Source: Carya illinoinensis (taxonomy: Eukaryota; Streptophyta; Magnoliopsida; Fagales; Juglandaceae). Taken from it: a DNA stretch of 64,000 nt. Of this stretch, positions 48,101-58,924 are shown piece after piece (the first letter of the stretch is position 1; each line of letters begins with the position of its first letter). The notes beneath the pieces are model-generated. The model saw only the letters and a list, made by a program, of their open reading frames with translations. It was not told the origin of the DNA and did not search any database. Made by a program: the position numbers and the translations under genes. The stretch spans positions 14,862,364 to 14,926,363 of the forward strand of contig NC_056762.1 of the NCBI RefSeq assembly GCF_018687715.1, given 5' to 3'.

Positions 48101-51100
48101 TGGAGGAAGGGGATGTTAATGAGGCTTATTTGTCAAGGAAGAATGCGGTTGTGATTGAAGTTGAGAAAGTCTTGCTGATGGAAGAGATATCTTGGAGGCA
48201 AAAATCTAGGGTGCTTTGGTTGAAGGAGACAAGTGTACCAAGTTCTTTCACAAGGTGGCCAATTCACATAGGCGCAACAACGCTATTGAAGTCCTCCATT
48301 TAGGCTCACAGGTGTTGCATTCTACTGAAGAAATTCAAGACCACACAGTGCAGTATTATGAGGAACTCCTTGCTGAAAAAGTAGATTGGCACCCCAAACT
48401 TGATGGTTTAAGTTTTGAACAGCTGGGTTCGGAGGTAGCAGAATGGTTGGAGAGGCCGTTTGAGGAAGAGGAGGTGCATCTTGTGGTGAAAGGTATGTGT
48501 AAAGACAAAGTCTCGGGCCCGGATGGTTTTTTCATGGCTTTCTTTCAAGAATGTTGGGATATAGTGAAGGAGGAAGTAATGAAGATTTTTCATGATTTTC
48601 ATTCTAGTCATAAGTTTGAAAAGTCACTAAACGCTACATTTATTGCTCTCATTCCGAAGATAGTGGGTGCCAATGACTTGAAAGATTTCCGGTCTATTAG
48701 TTTGGTAGGTGGGAGTTATAAAATCATCTCTAAGGTGTTAGCTAAGCGCATGAGCGTGGCAATGGATAGTCTCATATCCAAACCTCAAAATGCTTTCATT
48801 CGGGGCCGGCAAATTTTAGACTCAGTCTTGATAGCAAATGAGTGTCTGGACAGTTGGTTAAGGGAAGGCATTCCGGGGGTCCTTTGCAAGCTAGACATGG
48901 AAAAAGCTTATGACTATGTGAGCTGGGATTTTCTTTTCTATATGCTTAGAAGATGTGGTTTTGGGGATAAGTGGCGTGAATGGATCAAGCATTGTGTATC
49001 AACAGCTTAGTTTTCAGTTCTAGTGAATGGAAGATCATGTGGCTTTTTCCAATCTTCTAGGGGTTTGAGACAAGGAGACCCGCTATCCCCTTTCCTGTTT
49101 GTTATTGTGATGGAGGCTTTGAGTCGCATGGTGGAGGCTGCCGTAAAGGGGGGCTCTCTCTCTGGTTTTTCAGTGGTAGCAATAGTAATGTTAGCACCAT
49201 TTCTCATTTACTTTATGCGGATGATACCCTCATTCTTTGTGATGCAGATAGTGGCTAGATTCGAACCCTAAGGGCATTGTTGTTGTGTTTTGAAGATGTA
49301 TCGGGGCTCAAGGTGAACTTAGAGAAGTCAAAGTTGGTCCTGGTGGGGGACGTGAGCAATATAGTCTCTTTAGCGGAGCTATTGGGTTGTAAAATTACGT
49401 CCCTTCCTTTAAAATACTTAGGACTTCCCTTGGGGGCACCTTATAAAGCAATGAGCATTTGGGATGGAGTAGTAGAGAAGATTGAGAAAAGATTATCAGG
49501 TTGGAAGCGGTTATACCTATCTAAAGGGGGAAGATTAACTCTCATTAAAAGCACCCTATCCAATCTTCCCACCTACTATCTTTCCCTGTTCCCTTTACCG
49601 GTGAAGGTGGCAAACCAAATAGAGAAGTTGTTCAGAGCTTTCCTGTGGGGGGCATGGGGGAGGAATTCAAATTTCACCTTGTAAGTTTGCAAAGGGTGAC
49701 CTGGCTGATTGTGAATGGGAGGTTAGGGATGCAAAATTTGAGTGTGTTTAACAAGGCATTATTGGGGAAGTGGTTGTGGAGATATCAATTGGAAGGGAAC
49801 TCGCTGTGGAGGGAGGTCATTGAGCAAAAGTATGGTTGTGCGTGGGGGGAATGGTGTTCTTTAGAGGGTAGGGGGTTATATGGAGTAAGCCTGTGGAAAT
49901 TCATAAGAAAGGGATGGAATGCTTTTGAAAAACATCTAAAGTTTGAGGTGGGTGATGGAGCACGAACCCGCTTTTGGTTAGATGCATGGAGTGGGGAGAG
50001 TTCTCTTTGTACTACATTTCCTGCAGTATTTAACTTGGCTGGAAACCAGCAGGCCTCAATTTCAGAAATACTATGTCGTGCCAATGGGACGGTAACTTGG
50101 AATTTCACTTTGACAAGAAATGCTCAGGATTGGGAACTTGAAGAGCTGGTAGATTTTTACAGCTATTTGTATTCAGTAAATCTAGGCATCAATGGGGTGA
50201 CCGTATGTTGTCGACTCACACGGGGAGTAAAAAGTTTACTGTTAAATCTTTTTATAACGCCTTGACAATCCAACAGACTACTTTCTTTCCGTGGAAGAGT
50301 ATATGGAAGGTGTTAGTACCTTCTAAAGTTGCTTTCTTTACTTGGACAGCCGCTTAGGGGAAGATTTTAACGATTGATAACCTTAGAAAGCGATGTATGG
50401 TTGTCATGGAGTGGTGCTATATGTGCAAAAAGAGTGGGGAATTGATAGATCACCTGATTTTACATTGTGAGGTGGCTGGGGAGTTATGGGCCGGAATCTT
50501 TAGTAGAGCCGGGCTAAATTGGGTTATGCCTAGGAGTGTGGTGGAGGTATTTGCATGCTGGAATAGATCTCACAACAGCGCTCAACTAGCAGCAGTGTGG
50601 CGGATGATACCCTTGTGCTTAATGTGGTGTTTATGGTCGGAAAGGAATGAGAGGTGCTTTAATGATAAGGAGCGTGGAGTGGGGGAAATCTGGAACTTTT
50701 TTGTATTCCCTCTGTTTCAATGGTTTTCTGCTATTGTTCTAAAGGGCAGGAATGTTCATGAGTTTCTATTTTCTTTATAGCCCACTAGAATGTAACTAGG
50801 TGTCTCACTTTGTATACTCCCTGTGTACTTGGGCATTGCCTAGTTTCTTCATATTCAATAAAGATTATTACTTATCAAAAAAAAAAAAAGGCAATTGGTG
50901 AGAGATACTTGAAAGTGACATTTTTGTTATATTGGAACTGCTATTTGTAAGGAATGGAAGATTGTAACACCCCTTCTGAAGGGTTAGTGTCGTAACTGAG
51001 CACCTAGGATTTTGAAATTAATGTTCCTTTTTTTCTGGTTCAAATAATTTTGAAGCTTGTCTCAATTTTCTGAATTTCAGTTGCTATTTGACTGTTTTAA

Positions 51101-54100
51101 AGAAAAACTTTACAGAAAGGAGTTGATTTTTATTTGCACTGTTGTAGGAGGAAGAAACTAATTAACAAACTAATATATTAAATAAAAACTCAGACACAAG
51201 CACACATGTATAACACAACTGACCTACTAAAAAGCATGCATGCTTAATACTTATACTAACATAAACAAACATGTACTATGCACAACTCATTAAACTTATC
51301 TTTCCCTTTCTTTAATGGTCAGCACACCTTAACCACCTTGTGTAGGGTTGTGCACGGAATCCACTGACTGTGGCCACAAGGGTAATTGCTTATTTTATTA
51401 TAACATACTATGGTGGACCATGCTTAGGTCCGTGGCTTGCACATCCACCCATAACTGCATTGGTACCATGCATCTCTCGTGGCCAATATTAAAGTTTCTT
51501 TCATAACTTGTTTTTTATATTTCTTACCATGATGCATATAGAATACATAATGACATAGCTTATCATAATCCTAAATGAAACATATCATGATGCATGTAAA
51601 ACATAAAATAACATGACATTGGAACTCACTTTTATCATATCATAACTGGGTACGTAAAAGGGAGCTTTCAATAAAAAGGCCATACATACATAATACTTAA
51701 AAAACATTATGTGCCATACATGTAAGGGTATGATCATGCTACTTACCTCTCTGGTTCTATTGATAACAAATGCATCAATAATCGCCTACTTGAAGTTTCT
51801 GGAAAATGGTTGGACTTGATAGGGTGAGGCTGGTTCTTTTTTCAATCTCCTGAAATTGCAGCAGTTATCGAGGGTTAGGGATTGGTTTTCTTGTAGAACA
51901 TCACATGGGATTGTTATAAAAGCTTTCCAGACTCACAGCAGCCTCTGTTTTTTCTAGTTTTCAGGCCATACAGTCCTTTTAAGGAGACATGAAAAACCTA
52001 ATAATAGGGCTGTACGAATTAACTCAGTTTGTTTTGGAAAGGGGTTCTAATAATCCTAATGGCTAGGAGTTCTATTCTTAGGATCCATTTAGGAGTCATA
52101 AATGGGGCTGGTTTCCACTTTTCACAAATTTAACAGCCAAAAATCAGATGGGCTTTGGCTAGAAAATAATTGGGCTTATCCATCCATATATGGGCCTAAT
52201 GGGCTGAACCTACTCCATTTTGAATCTAGATCCAAAATTTCGTATCCAATCCTATCTCCTCAATGCTAGATCCTCAAATAATAAAACATAAAAAGATTGG
52301 GCCCTTGCTCCAATCTTATAAAGCCAAAAAAATTGGGTCTGGATGTAACACTTTTGCCCTTCGTCATTACTTTTCTGTGTTATGAATTATCCTATTTTTA
52401 GAGGGAAGGTATATTTGTATGTTTGAATCTTTATGATTGCATTACATCAAGTGAGATGCCTTAATCTAAACCTAGATAGCCAAAGTGACTCCAGCTATGC
52501 TACTTGTGACATTGTGAGGGAAGCCCGACAGCAGGTACCATATGTTATCTTTAGGAGCTTGTGATGTGTGTACATAAGGTTTTGGGAATATCAGGTTCCA
52601 CCTTTATCTCTGCTTTATTATAAAGGATCTTAATTTTTTTTTTCTCAAAGTTCATTTTCAAAGTTATCTGCAGACCTTACTTATGGTTCTCAATGCTCTC
52701 AATTATTGGTGGTGACTGATATTATGTTTCCATCTTTTGTTTGTATGCAACTGATACTTTGTTCCAAGTTTTAGATTTTCCACGAGTTGTTGACAGTCGT
52801 GTGAGTGCCCAACAGGTCCTTGATTATTTCAATGCATCCCCAAAAGAATACAAATGCATATTCACTTCTGGGGCAACTGCAGCATTAAAGCTAGTTGGGG
52901 AGGCATTTCCATGGAGCGACCAGAGTTGTTTTATGTACACGATGGAAAATCACAATAGTGTACTTGGGATCAGAGAGTATCCTACTATTTAAGCTTTCTT
53001 GATCATCCTATTATTGGATGGGGCTAAGCACTCTTTTTCACCATTTTGAGTATTTTATGTATAGTTATGCTTTTCATTTTGCTTAATGTGGTAGCCTCTA
53101 CTAGGAGGATGACTGCTACTCCGAGCCACCACAAGTAGATATTATAAGCTGTCGGCAATAGATGATTGGCTACTTGTAGAAACAAAGATGTGAAGGCAGT
53201 TACAAAACCACTAGTTCTCAAGTTTTACAGACACTGATAGCAGGAACCCAAGTTTTATGTTGCTTTGTGTGGGTGAATCGAAATGGAAAAGCTGAGGCAT
53301 GTTTCTCCTTCTAAAGTAAATTTGTTGACTAATGTGCTGTTTTGTTGAGCCGCCAATGAGCTTAGCCATGTATGAGTAAGTAGAATCTTGGCTCAGTAAG
53401 AGCTCATATATTTTGTTTATTTTTGAAGTGGTCCTTGATGCATTCATGTGAACGAGGAAATTGTTTCGAAGGTACCAAATTGACAGGCATTATTATTATT
53501 GTTGTTGTTATTAATATTATAAAAAAAGTATTATTATTATTATTATAAAAAAATTATTATTATTATATATGTCAAATATACAAACAAATCTATGTGTATA
53601 TGTATAAAATACATTCTTATGCATGTGTATTTGTATGTTAGGAATTCTGAAATGAGTTACGCTACATGTAGTCACTTTTGTGTACTCCTTGTACATTACA
53701 CTGATATAATTGGCCAAAGCAATTATTTTATATTAAAAAAATAATGTAGCCAATCATATCAGTGGAATGCGTAATGAGTACGAAAAAGTTACTATATATA
53801 GAGTTTTTGTTTTGAAATAAAAGGGAATTACATTTAAGCGCCTATTTTGTTAGAAGTTTAGGTGGTGCAATGTTAAAAGTTGTAGTATGTTAAACATATC
53901 AAGAATCATGAAGTTGATGTTTAAAGCTGAAGTGAACCTAGACAACTCACTTGACTCGCCCCTAAATGATGTTAGAGCATGATATTCTTGTGTATGCATA
54001 TTACCTTGGGATATAGTGCTAATCTGGTGATTGCTCCCATGTTTATCTTTTTGCAATGCCATTGCTGTTGCATAAAACCTCGATTTTGTAGATGAAGTTT

Positions 54101-56966
54101 TTAATAGACATGCCATAGTTTCTGCCATATTCCATGGCTGTATAATCCTTATCAAAATTTTAGATATGCTCTCAGTCAAGGTAGTGCAGCCTTTGCAATA
54201 GATATTGAAGAGTCTTTGGACCATTCTAGGGGCAATCTAATGTCTGTCAAGGTATCCCAGCACCAAATACAAAGGAGAAATGAAGCAAGATTCTTTGAAA
54301 AAGAGCCAACAGGTAACTCCAAGGTTAATAACGGACACATCTAGTGTTGTTCCATCTCACATCTTACTAAAACTTTTATATAAGCCATTGGCATAGATTA
54401 TTACATGGTGATCATGATTTTAATGGTCTTAAATGGATGTTAAATTATTGATGTAGTGATGAATATTTTGCTTCTTAAGGAAATTCTAGATATCAAAATC
54501 ATAATTAGCTCTTGTTGCACGAGCTTGGGACTTTGATGACTTGCATAAAACTGGCTACGCATTAGCTTTCAATGATTTTGGCTTGTGCCTCACTAAATTC
54601 TTGAATTTTTTATTTCACTGATCATTTTGGTAATAATTTCATTTGTCTATCTCTGTCTCTCTCTCTCTCATAATTTCCTCCAATATGCTTTATCTACGTT
54701 GAAGTTCTTTGAGAATTATATGTGATTTGCAGAATCTGATGGTTTATTTATCTTTCCATCTGATCTTTAGTTTCAAAGACTTTCTTGTTAATGTAATTTC
54801 TTTCTTGTTTATCTAATTTCTCTTCTTTCCTTAATATCTGCCCTTTCTGAAATAAGCCGGGCTATTTGCCACTTTATTTACCATCCACAGCCAACCCATT
54901 TTGTAACACCCCGTTCCCGTAGGATAGAGACGTTACTAACAAACATGATAAAATGCCCGGTAAAGAGACTCATTACTCTGAAATACCTCATTTATTGAAA
55001 AAAAAACTTAATCCTTGTGTAAATGACACTTATTCATCTCTAAATTCTTATACTAAATCTACTCCTGGTCATCCAGCTCTGCATCATCATAATCACCATC
55101 TGTGGCAATCAACATAGAAGAAAACAAAAATACAAACAACAAAAATGAGTCGAATACTTAGTAAATAATACATCATACCGTAAAATACTATCTAGCTTAG
55201 CATAAATTTGGTTTTTAAAACCTTATCATAACTTTCATATAACATTCATGGATTAACAAGAGCGGAAACATTCATAATCATGGCAAACATGAAGCGTGAA
55301 TGCATGAGTAACTTGTCTATCTTGAATTGTACTTATTTCATGGCGAACCACGCTTGAGTCCATGGCACCACATAACTTGTCATGTAGTGAAACACGCTTG
55401 AGTCCGTGTTTCACTTAACTTGCATAACATGAAGCGAAATACGCTTGAGTCCGTATTTTACTTATCCTGCTTGACGTGGAGTAAAACACGCTTGGGTCCG
55501 TGTTTCACTTATCTTGCTTGACATTGAGTGAAACACGCTTGGGTCCGTGTTTCACTTATCTTGCTTGACATAGAGTGAAACACGCTTGGGTCTGTGTTTC
55601 ACTTATCTTGCTTGACATGAAGTGAAACATGCTTGCTTGACATGAAGTGAAACATGCTTGGGTCCATGTTCACTTAACTTGCATGACATGGAGTGAAACA
55701 CGCTTGAGTCCGTGTTTCACTTAACTTGTGGTAACCACGCTTGAGTCCGTGGTACCATCTTAGCATAATTGTGGTAAACACGCTTGGGTCCGTGTTACCT
55801 TAAAATGTTTATCTTTCTTGATGCATGATAATTTTCTTGGACTTCTTAGACTTTTCTAGCATGGCATATTCTTGTACATGGCATGGCATAACATGATATA
55901 TTCTTGTACATCGTATAGTATAGCATGACATGGCCTAACATGATTTAATCATTTTATGACATTTCATGGCATGCATGATCTGAGAACTAATGACCATGTC
56001 ATACATGATCTGGCTATTTATTACATGGCATGCTTGACTTAAGTTATTGCATGAACAATACATGGCATATATGGTCTAAGTACTATATGAATGAAGCATG
56101 CATGATCTGGCTATTTTAATTCATAGAATACCTATCTTAAATTATTATATGATCATATCATGACTTCCATGTGATTTTAGTAACATTTAATCTATCAATC
56201 AACAATTCATAAAAGCATAACATATATAGAGGCTTACTTTCATGTAAATCATTGTAATTCATAGAAGTTCATGAAAGCGATCGAACCTTGACTTGGCTCT
56301 TAGCGCAACGTAGATAACCATCAAAACCATATCATATTATCATACCCAATTATAATATTTACATTACGCATACATTTATATGATCATACTATTTACCTCT
56401 TAGCGCTGCGTCCGAAATCTCACGTCGTAGCTCGTGACCTATACGAGGCATTAGACTTTACTAATCTTTCTAGAAAACGTGTCGTAGCAATCTAATTACT
56501 TAAAATATTACCATAGAGATAATCTAATAAATAAGTAATTAATAAAAAGAATAAATATAATCATAACATAAATAAATAATTTCTAACTGAATTAACCTAA
56601 ATTCTAGGTTCGTATGTTACACATGTGCAACTATCTCTAACAAGTTAGGATTCGCTTCAGCCCTAGCTTCTTCTCTCAGATTTCAAAAGTCTTCTATCTT
56701 TTCTGATAAATTTAAATAATTTGCAACCACAATTAGCATTTTACACTTAAAAAAGCTAAGCTAAGAGTGTATTTTATTATTGTTTTGGTTTTGTTTGGAG
56801 TCTTTGACACTATCTCACTATGTACTTTACCTATTGCAGGTGGTGCGTATAACCTATTTGCCTTTCCCTCAGAGTGTAATTTCTCAGGATTGAGATTCAG
56901 CCTTGACTTGGTGAAGATTATTAAGGAAGATTCAGATAGAATTTTGGAAGGCTCTCCATTTTGCAG
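45010..56966 (+). CDS. ABA3: Molybdenum cofactor sulfurase (ABA3/LOS5 type), exons 1-6, 3' part outside window
   Basis: This gene encodes the N-terminal part of the PLP-dependent, NifS-like MOCO sulfurase. The enzyme takes sulfur from cysteine and adds it to the molybdenum cofactor of aldehyde oxidase and xanthine dehydrogenase, and is needed for the last step of abscisic acid synthesis. Exons are 45010-45121, 45296-45394, 52476-52534, 52816-52976, 54164-54312 and 56840-56966. All junctions are GT/AG and the 707 nt stay in one frame (235 codons). Family signatures are [61 protein letters not shown] and [17 protein letters not shown]. The PLP lysine, the rest of the aminotransferase domain and the MOSC domain lie to the right of the window. 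No stop or shift is seen. Introns 2, 5 and 6 carry large transposon insertions, which may affect splicing. Confidence 0.95.
45296..45394 (+). CDS. ABA3: MOCO sulfurase exon 2
   Basis: It encodes [15 protein letters not shown]...NVYGNP, the first conserved block of the aminotransferase class V fold. The acceptor is GGTAG|GTC; the donor is CCTC|GTATCC. Confidence 0.93.
45395..46378 (+). other. Intron 2, left part
   Basis: This is AT-rich intron sequence. The open frames starting at 45299 (which begins in exon 2) and 45959 (minus) show no domain. Confidence 0.6.
46379..46620 (+). mobile_element. tRNA-derived SINE in intron 2
   Basis: The left end has a pol III box A-like TGGCTTAAGTGG (about 46391) and a box B-like GGGTCAAATCC (about 46446; 9 of 11 to GGTTCGANTCC), spaced as in tRNAs. 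A tRNA-unrelated body and a terminal A run at about 46610-46618 follow. The length (about 240 bp) fits plant SINEs. Clear target-site duplications were not seen. It is not a functional tRNA, since no cloverleaf can be drawn. It lies in the same sense as the host gene. Confidence 0.72.
46827..46850 (+). repeat. (GGGA)n microsatellite
   Basis: A short GAGGGAGGGAGGGAGG run is present. Confidence 0.85.
46915..47565 (+). pseudogene. LINE ORF2 C-terminal fragment, misplaced upstream of its endonuclease
   Basis: [23 protein letters not shown] (about 46985-47055), [16 protein letters not shown] (about 47380) and VHSFYKAL (about 47500) belong to the region after the RT domain, up to the start of zf-RVT. 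The same region recurs at 49700-50280 in the following LINE ([21 protein letters not shown]). The fragment therefore precedes the endonuclease although it normally follows the RT. It has stops and shifts, and a G9 run at 47075-47083. Confidence 0.8.
47566..50889 (+). pseudogene. 5'-truncated L1-like LINE ORF2 in intron 2 (endonuclease end, RT, zf-RVT, poly-A)
   Basis: It starts inside the endonuclease ([14 protein letters not shown] at about 47608; [11 protein letters not shown] at about 47830). RT runs from 48216 ([70 protein letters not shown]), has a TAG stop at 49008-49010 and a shift near 49190, and keeps the catalytic YADD at 49214-49225. [10 protein letters not shown] and a zf-RVT zinc ribbon [18 protein letters not shown] (about 50416) follow, and the frame ends at 50780. 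An AATAAA signal at 50857-50862 and a poly-A tail at 50877-50889 close the element. Unlike the LINE at 38871, it has no C-terminal RNase H. It lies in the same sense as the host gene. Confidence 0.88.
50963..52350 (-). mobile_element. Solo LTR (1.4 kb) in intron 2
   Basis: The plus strand begins TGTAACACCCC and ends GGATGTAACA, so the reversed LTR starts TGTTACATCC and ends GGGGTGTTACA, typical of Gypsy-like LTRs. It carries a CCATG/CGTGG hairpin with loop CTTAGGTC (51418-51435). No matching target-site duplication was found (AAGAT against CTTTT). No internal region is present. Confidence 0.65.
52476..52534 (+). CDS. ABA3: MOCO sulfurase exon 3
   Basis: It encodes (H)[19 protein letters not shown]. 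It is too short to stand out as an open frame and was found by joining frames between exons 2 and 4. The acceptor is CCTAG|AT; the donor is CAGCAG|GTACCA. It lies 7.1 kb after exon 2. Confidence 0.9.
52816..52976 (+). CDS. ABA3: MOCO sulfurase exon 4
   Basis: It encodes [20 protein letters not shown]...[12 protein letters not shown], including the TSGATAALK block and the ENHNS region that contacts the cofactor in class V aminotransferases. The acceptor is CAACAG|GTC; the donor is AGAGA|GTATCC. Confidence 0.94.
53487..53571 (+). repeat. (ATT)n microsatellite, interrupted
   Basis: ATT units with two AAAAAAA/AAAAA interruptions. Confidence 0.9.
53660..53803. mobile_element. Fold-back MITE in intron 4
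   Basis: The left arm CTACATGTAGTCACTTTTG...ACACTGATATAATTGGC is repeated in reverse complement by the right arm, CTATATATAGTAACTTTTT...CCACTGATATGATTGGC. The long imperfect inverted repeat leaves a short AT-rich loop. It is noncoding. Confidence 0.72.
54164..54312 (+). CDS. ABA3: MOCO sulfurase exon 5
   Basis: It encodes (E)[17 protein letters not shown]...[14 protein letters not shown], the variable linker after the ENHNS block. The acceptor is TTTTAG|ATAT; the donor is CAACAG|GTAACT. Confidence 0.9.
54902..56621 (-). mobile_element. Solo LTR (1.7 kb) in intron 5
   Basis: The plus strand begins TGTAACACCCCG and ends GTATGTTACA. The flanks CATTT (54897-54901) and CATGT (56622-56626) differ at one base. 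The reversed ends (TGTAACATACG...GGGTGTTACA) suggest minus orientation. It contains the 47-bp hairpin array described separately. No internal region is present. Confidence 0.75.
55387..55800 (+). repeat. 47-bp tandem array of hairpin units in the intron-5 LTR
   Basis: ACGCTTG recurs at 55394, 55441, 55488, 55535 and 55582 (47-bp period), and further, less regular units extend to about 55800. The standard unit has arms GTGAAACACG and CGTGTTTCAC around the 8-nt loop CTTG(G/A)GTC. Variants near 55433, 55650, 55730 and 55770 change both arms in ways that largely keep pairing. Confidence 0.85.
56840..56966 (+). CDS. ABA3: MOCO sulfurase exon 6
   Basis: It encodes (G)[20 protein letters not shown]...[11 protein letters not shown], a strongly conserved plant and animal MOCO sulfurase block. 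The acceptor is TTGCAG|GTGG; the donor is TGCAG|GTATAT. Exon 7 (expected to begin with a KRWMVLIDAAKG-like motif) was not found before 64000. Confidence 0.92.
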
Positions 56967-57280
56967 GTATATACCTTGTACCATGTTATGCATTATTTTT
57001 CCTACTTTACTGCCCAGTTTCTTCAATGACATATTAGAGTGGTGTGGGCCAGACTCCCCTATAGCAAGTGGGCACACGTAGAATATTTAATTATTGGGTT
57101 GAAGTGTGGAGTTAGAATTCGACCTTAAGACCTCTGCTTTGATACTATGTGAAATTATCATTTGTCTTAAAAGTTTAAGCTAATGGGAAGATGTAGATTT
57201 AATTATTTATAACCTTAACAAACATCATCAACTGGAACTAATTCTGATTGTGTCAAATTGATTTTCAACCTCGACATGGA
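56967..57280 (+). other. Start of intron 6, no recognised features
   Basis: The open frame that continues past exon 6 to 57081 is read-through into the intron. No repeat was recognised here. Confidence 0.6.
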
Positions 57281-57299
57281 TTCAAAACATAGAAACAAG

Positions 57300-58760
57300 C
57301 TTCACAAATTGCATAAGTGCTCACAAAAAATTAGTGTCATCTGCAAAAAGAATATAAGATATGAGTAGATTGTCTGTGTTCCTTTGCCCATTGAGAAAAT
57401 TGATAAGCGTCCCCATTCCCCTGTTGCACACGACCTTTTACTCAGAGCTTGCATGACCACTCAAAGAGGGGAAGGTCACATTGATGCCAATTGCATGAAC
57501 TTTTTTTAAACACACAGGGTGTGCTGATCAAAGGAGATAATCGCACAATGGGAACACACTGTCCTGTCCACTCACACCAATTCAAAAACCACATCTCAAC
57601 AACTAAAATAAAAATCCCATTGATGTGGCCATAATTTTTTGCAAAATTTAGTTTACATTACACCCTTGAGATTTAAATGAATTCTGTCGTCTAGACATTC
57701 ATCGGCAATCACAACTTCGTCTAAAATCTGTCTCCCTATGTTGAATACATTCGGGGCTGACAACATGACCTTTTACAATGCAGTTTTCATCCTGTTAGCC
57801 ACGACTTCGTAATTATTCTCAGAAGGTTGATGGGTCGAAATTTCCTTATCTCCACACCCTCTTCTTTCTTAGGAATAAGTGCTATAAAAGTGGCATTAAG
57901 ACCTCGTTCAAATTTACTTTAAGTCCCTCTATATTAGAGTTGTGTTACACTTCCTGCCACAGTGGAGTGGGCCACTGGCTGCTCGTTTACATCCCCAGTT
58001 CTGGAAGTATCCCTCATATTCATCACCTTATTGGCTTGTGGTCTAAACATAGGAGAGCCAACTTCAGTCATTGTTGTTGACTTCTGAGCCTTTGGTAGCA
58101 TCCACAACACAACTGGAGTCTATGGCAAGATTTCCCAGTGACTTTTGGCCTAGGTTCTGACAATCAGCATTTTTGATAAAAGTCATGGTTTGTTTTGAAA
58201 GTAGTACAACTGACGCACCCAACCCAAACCTGCTACTTTGTTAGTCAGATTGAACATTAGAAGGTCCTTGATCTAAAATCCAGTCTTGGCATAGGTGCAA
58301 AGGTCTTTAGAGCCCTGCCCACATCTTACGTTTCACTGTAATGTGGGCTGGTTCTTAATCTTGTTCCTTTAGTATCTATCATGCTGGGCTGGACTTTTTT
58401 ATAGCTGTCAATGAAATAAAACTGCAGCAGCCAGAGGCCATTACAAATAACACCCATGTGAGCTCACCATACTTTGCTATGGCCTTATCCTGGCTATGGA
58501 TGCTTGAACAGAATTTGAAGATATATGTCTCACTTCCTACCCTGGTGGGCTTTGAAAATCCAGTTAATTCTTTCTTCTGAATGAGCTTCTGTTGTTAATT
58601 CAAACTACCATACAACCCTCCTCAGCGCAAAACTCAAAAAGTTTTGATTCAATGATAACTCTGCTAAAAAAACTATCCTTGAACACTATGGTCATGTATT
58701 TTGTGAAAGTGAGAGAATTTAAGAATTTATGACAAAGAATAATGGAAAGAATCTGCTTTT
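57300..58760 (-). pseudogene. LINE relic in intron 6 (ORF1 linker and RT start)
   Basis: On the minus strand, [25 protein letters not shown] (about 57905-57830) and VFNIGRQILDEVVIADECLDD (about 57750-57690) are the start of a plant L1-type RT. Upstream of it (58300-57960) is a low-complexity linker like the end of ORF1, with the endonuclease apparently deleted between them. The outer limits are approximate. There are many stops. Confidence 0.65.
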
Positions 58761-58772
58761 CAGGCTTCTCAT

Positions 58773-58909
58773 TGTAAGCGTTTATGGAGGAAAAATACTT
58801 CTATATTTCTTTAATTGATGTACAAACATATATATATATATATACACTACATACACTTGACACTTATACCCTCACACACTTATAATAATTACAAACATAT
58901 CTTCTAACA
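58773..58909 (-). repeat. 3' LTR of Copia F
   Basis: The plus-strand view runs TGTAAGCGTTTATGG...CTTCTAACA and matches the 5' LTR, with a longer (TA)n run and about 20 extra bases near the right end. Confidence 0.92.
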
Positions 58910-58924
58910 CTCCCCCTCAAGCTG

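Larger units (their letters stand above)
52977..54163 (+). other. Intron 4 of the MOCO sulfurase gene
   Basis: A 1.2-kb intron containing an (ATT)n microsatellite and a fold-back MITE. No open frame in it carries a domain. Confidence 0.8.

Noticed and set aside
55387..55800. Regularly spaced repeats resembling a CRISPR array
   Set aside because: The period is constant but there are no unique spacers; the whole 47-bp unit is repeated, and it lies inside a plant LTR in an intron.
56733..57077. 114-codon minus-strand frame
   Set aside because: It is the antisense shadow of MOCO sulfurase exon 6.
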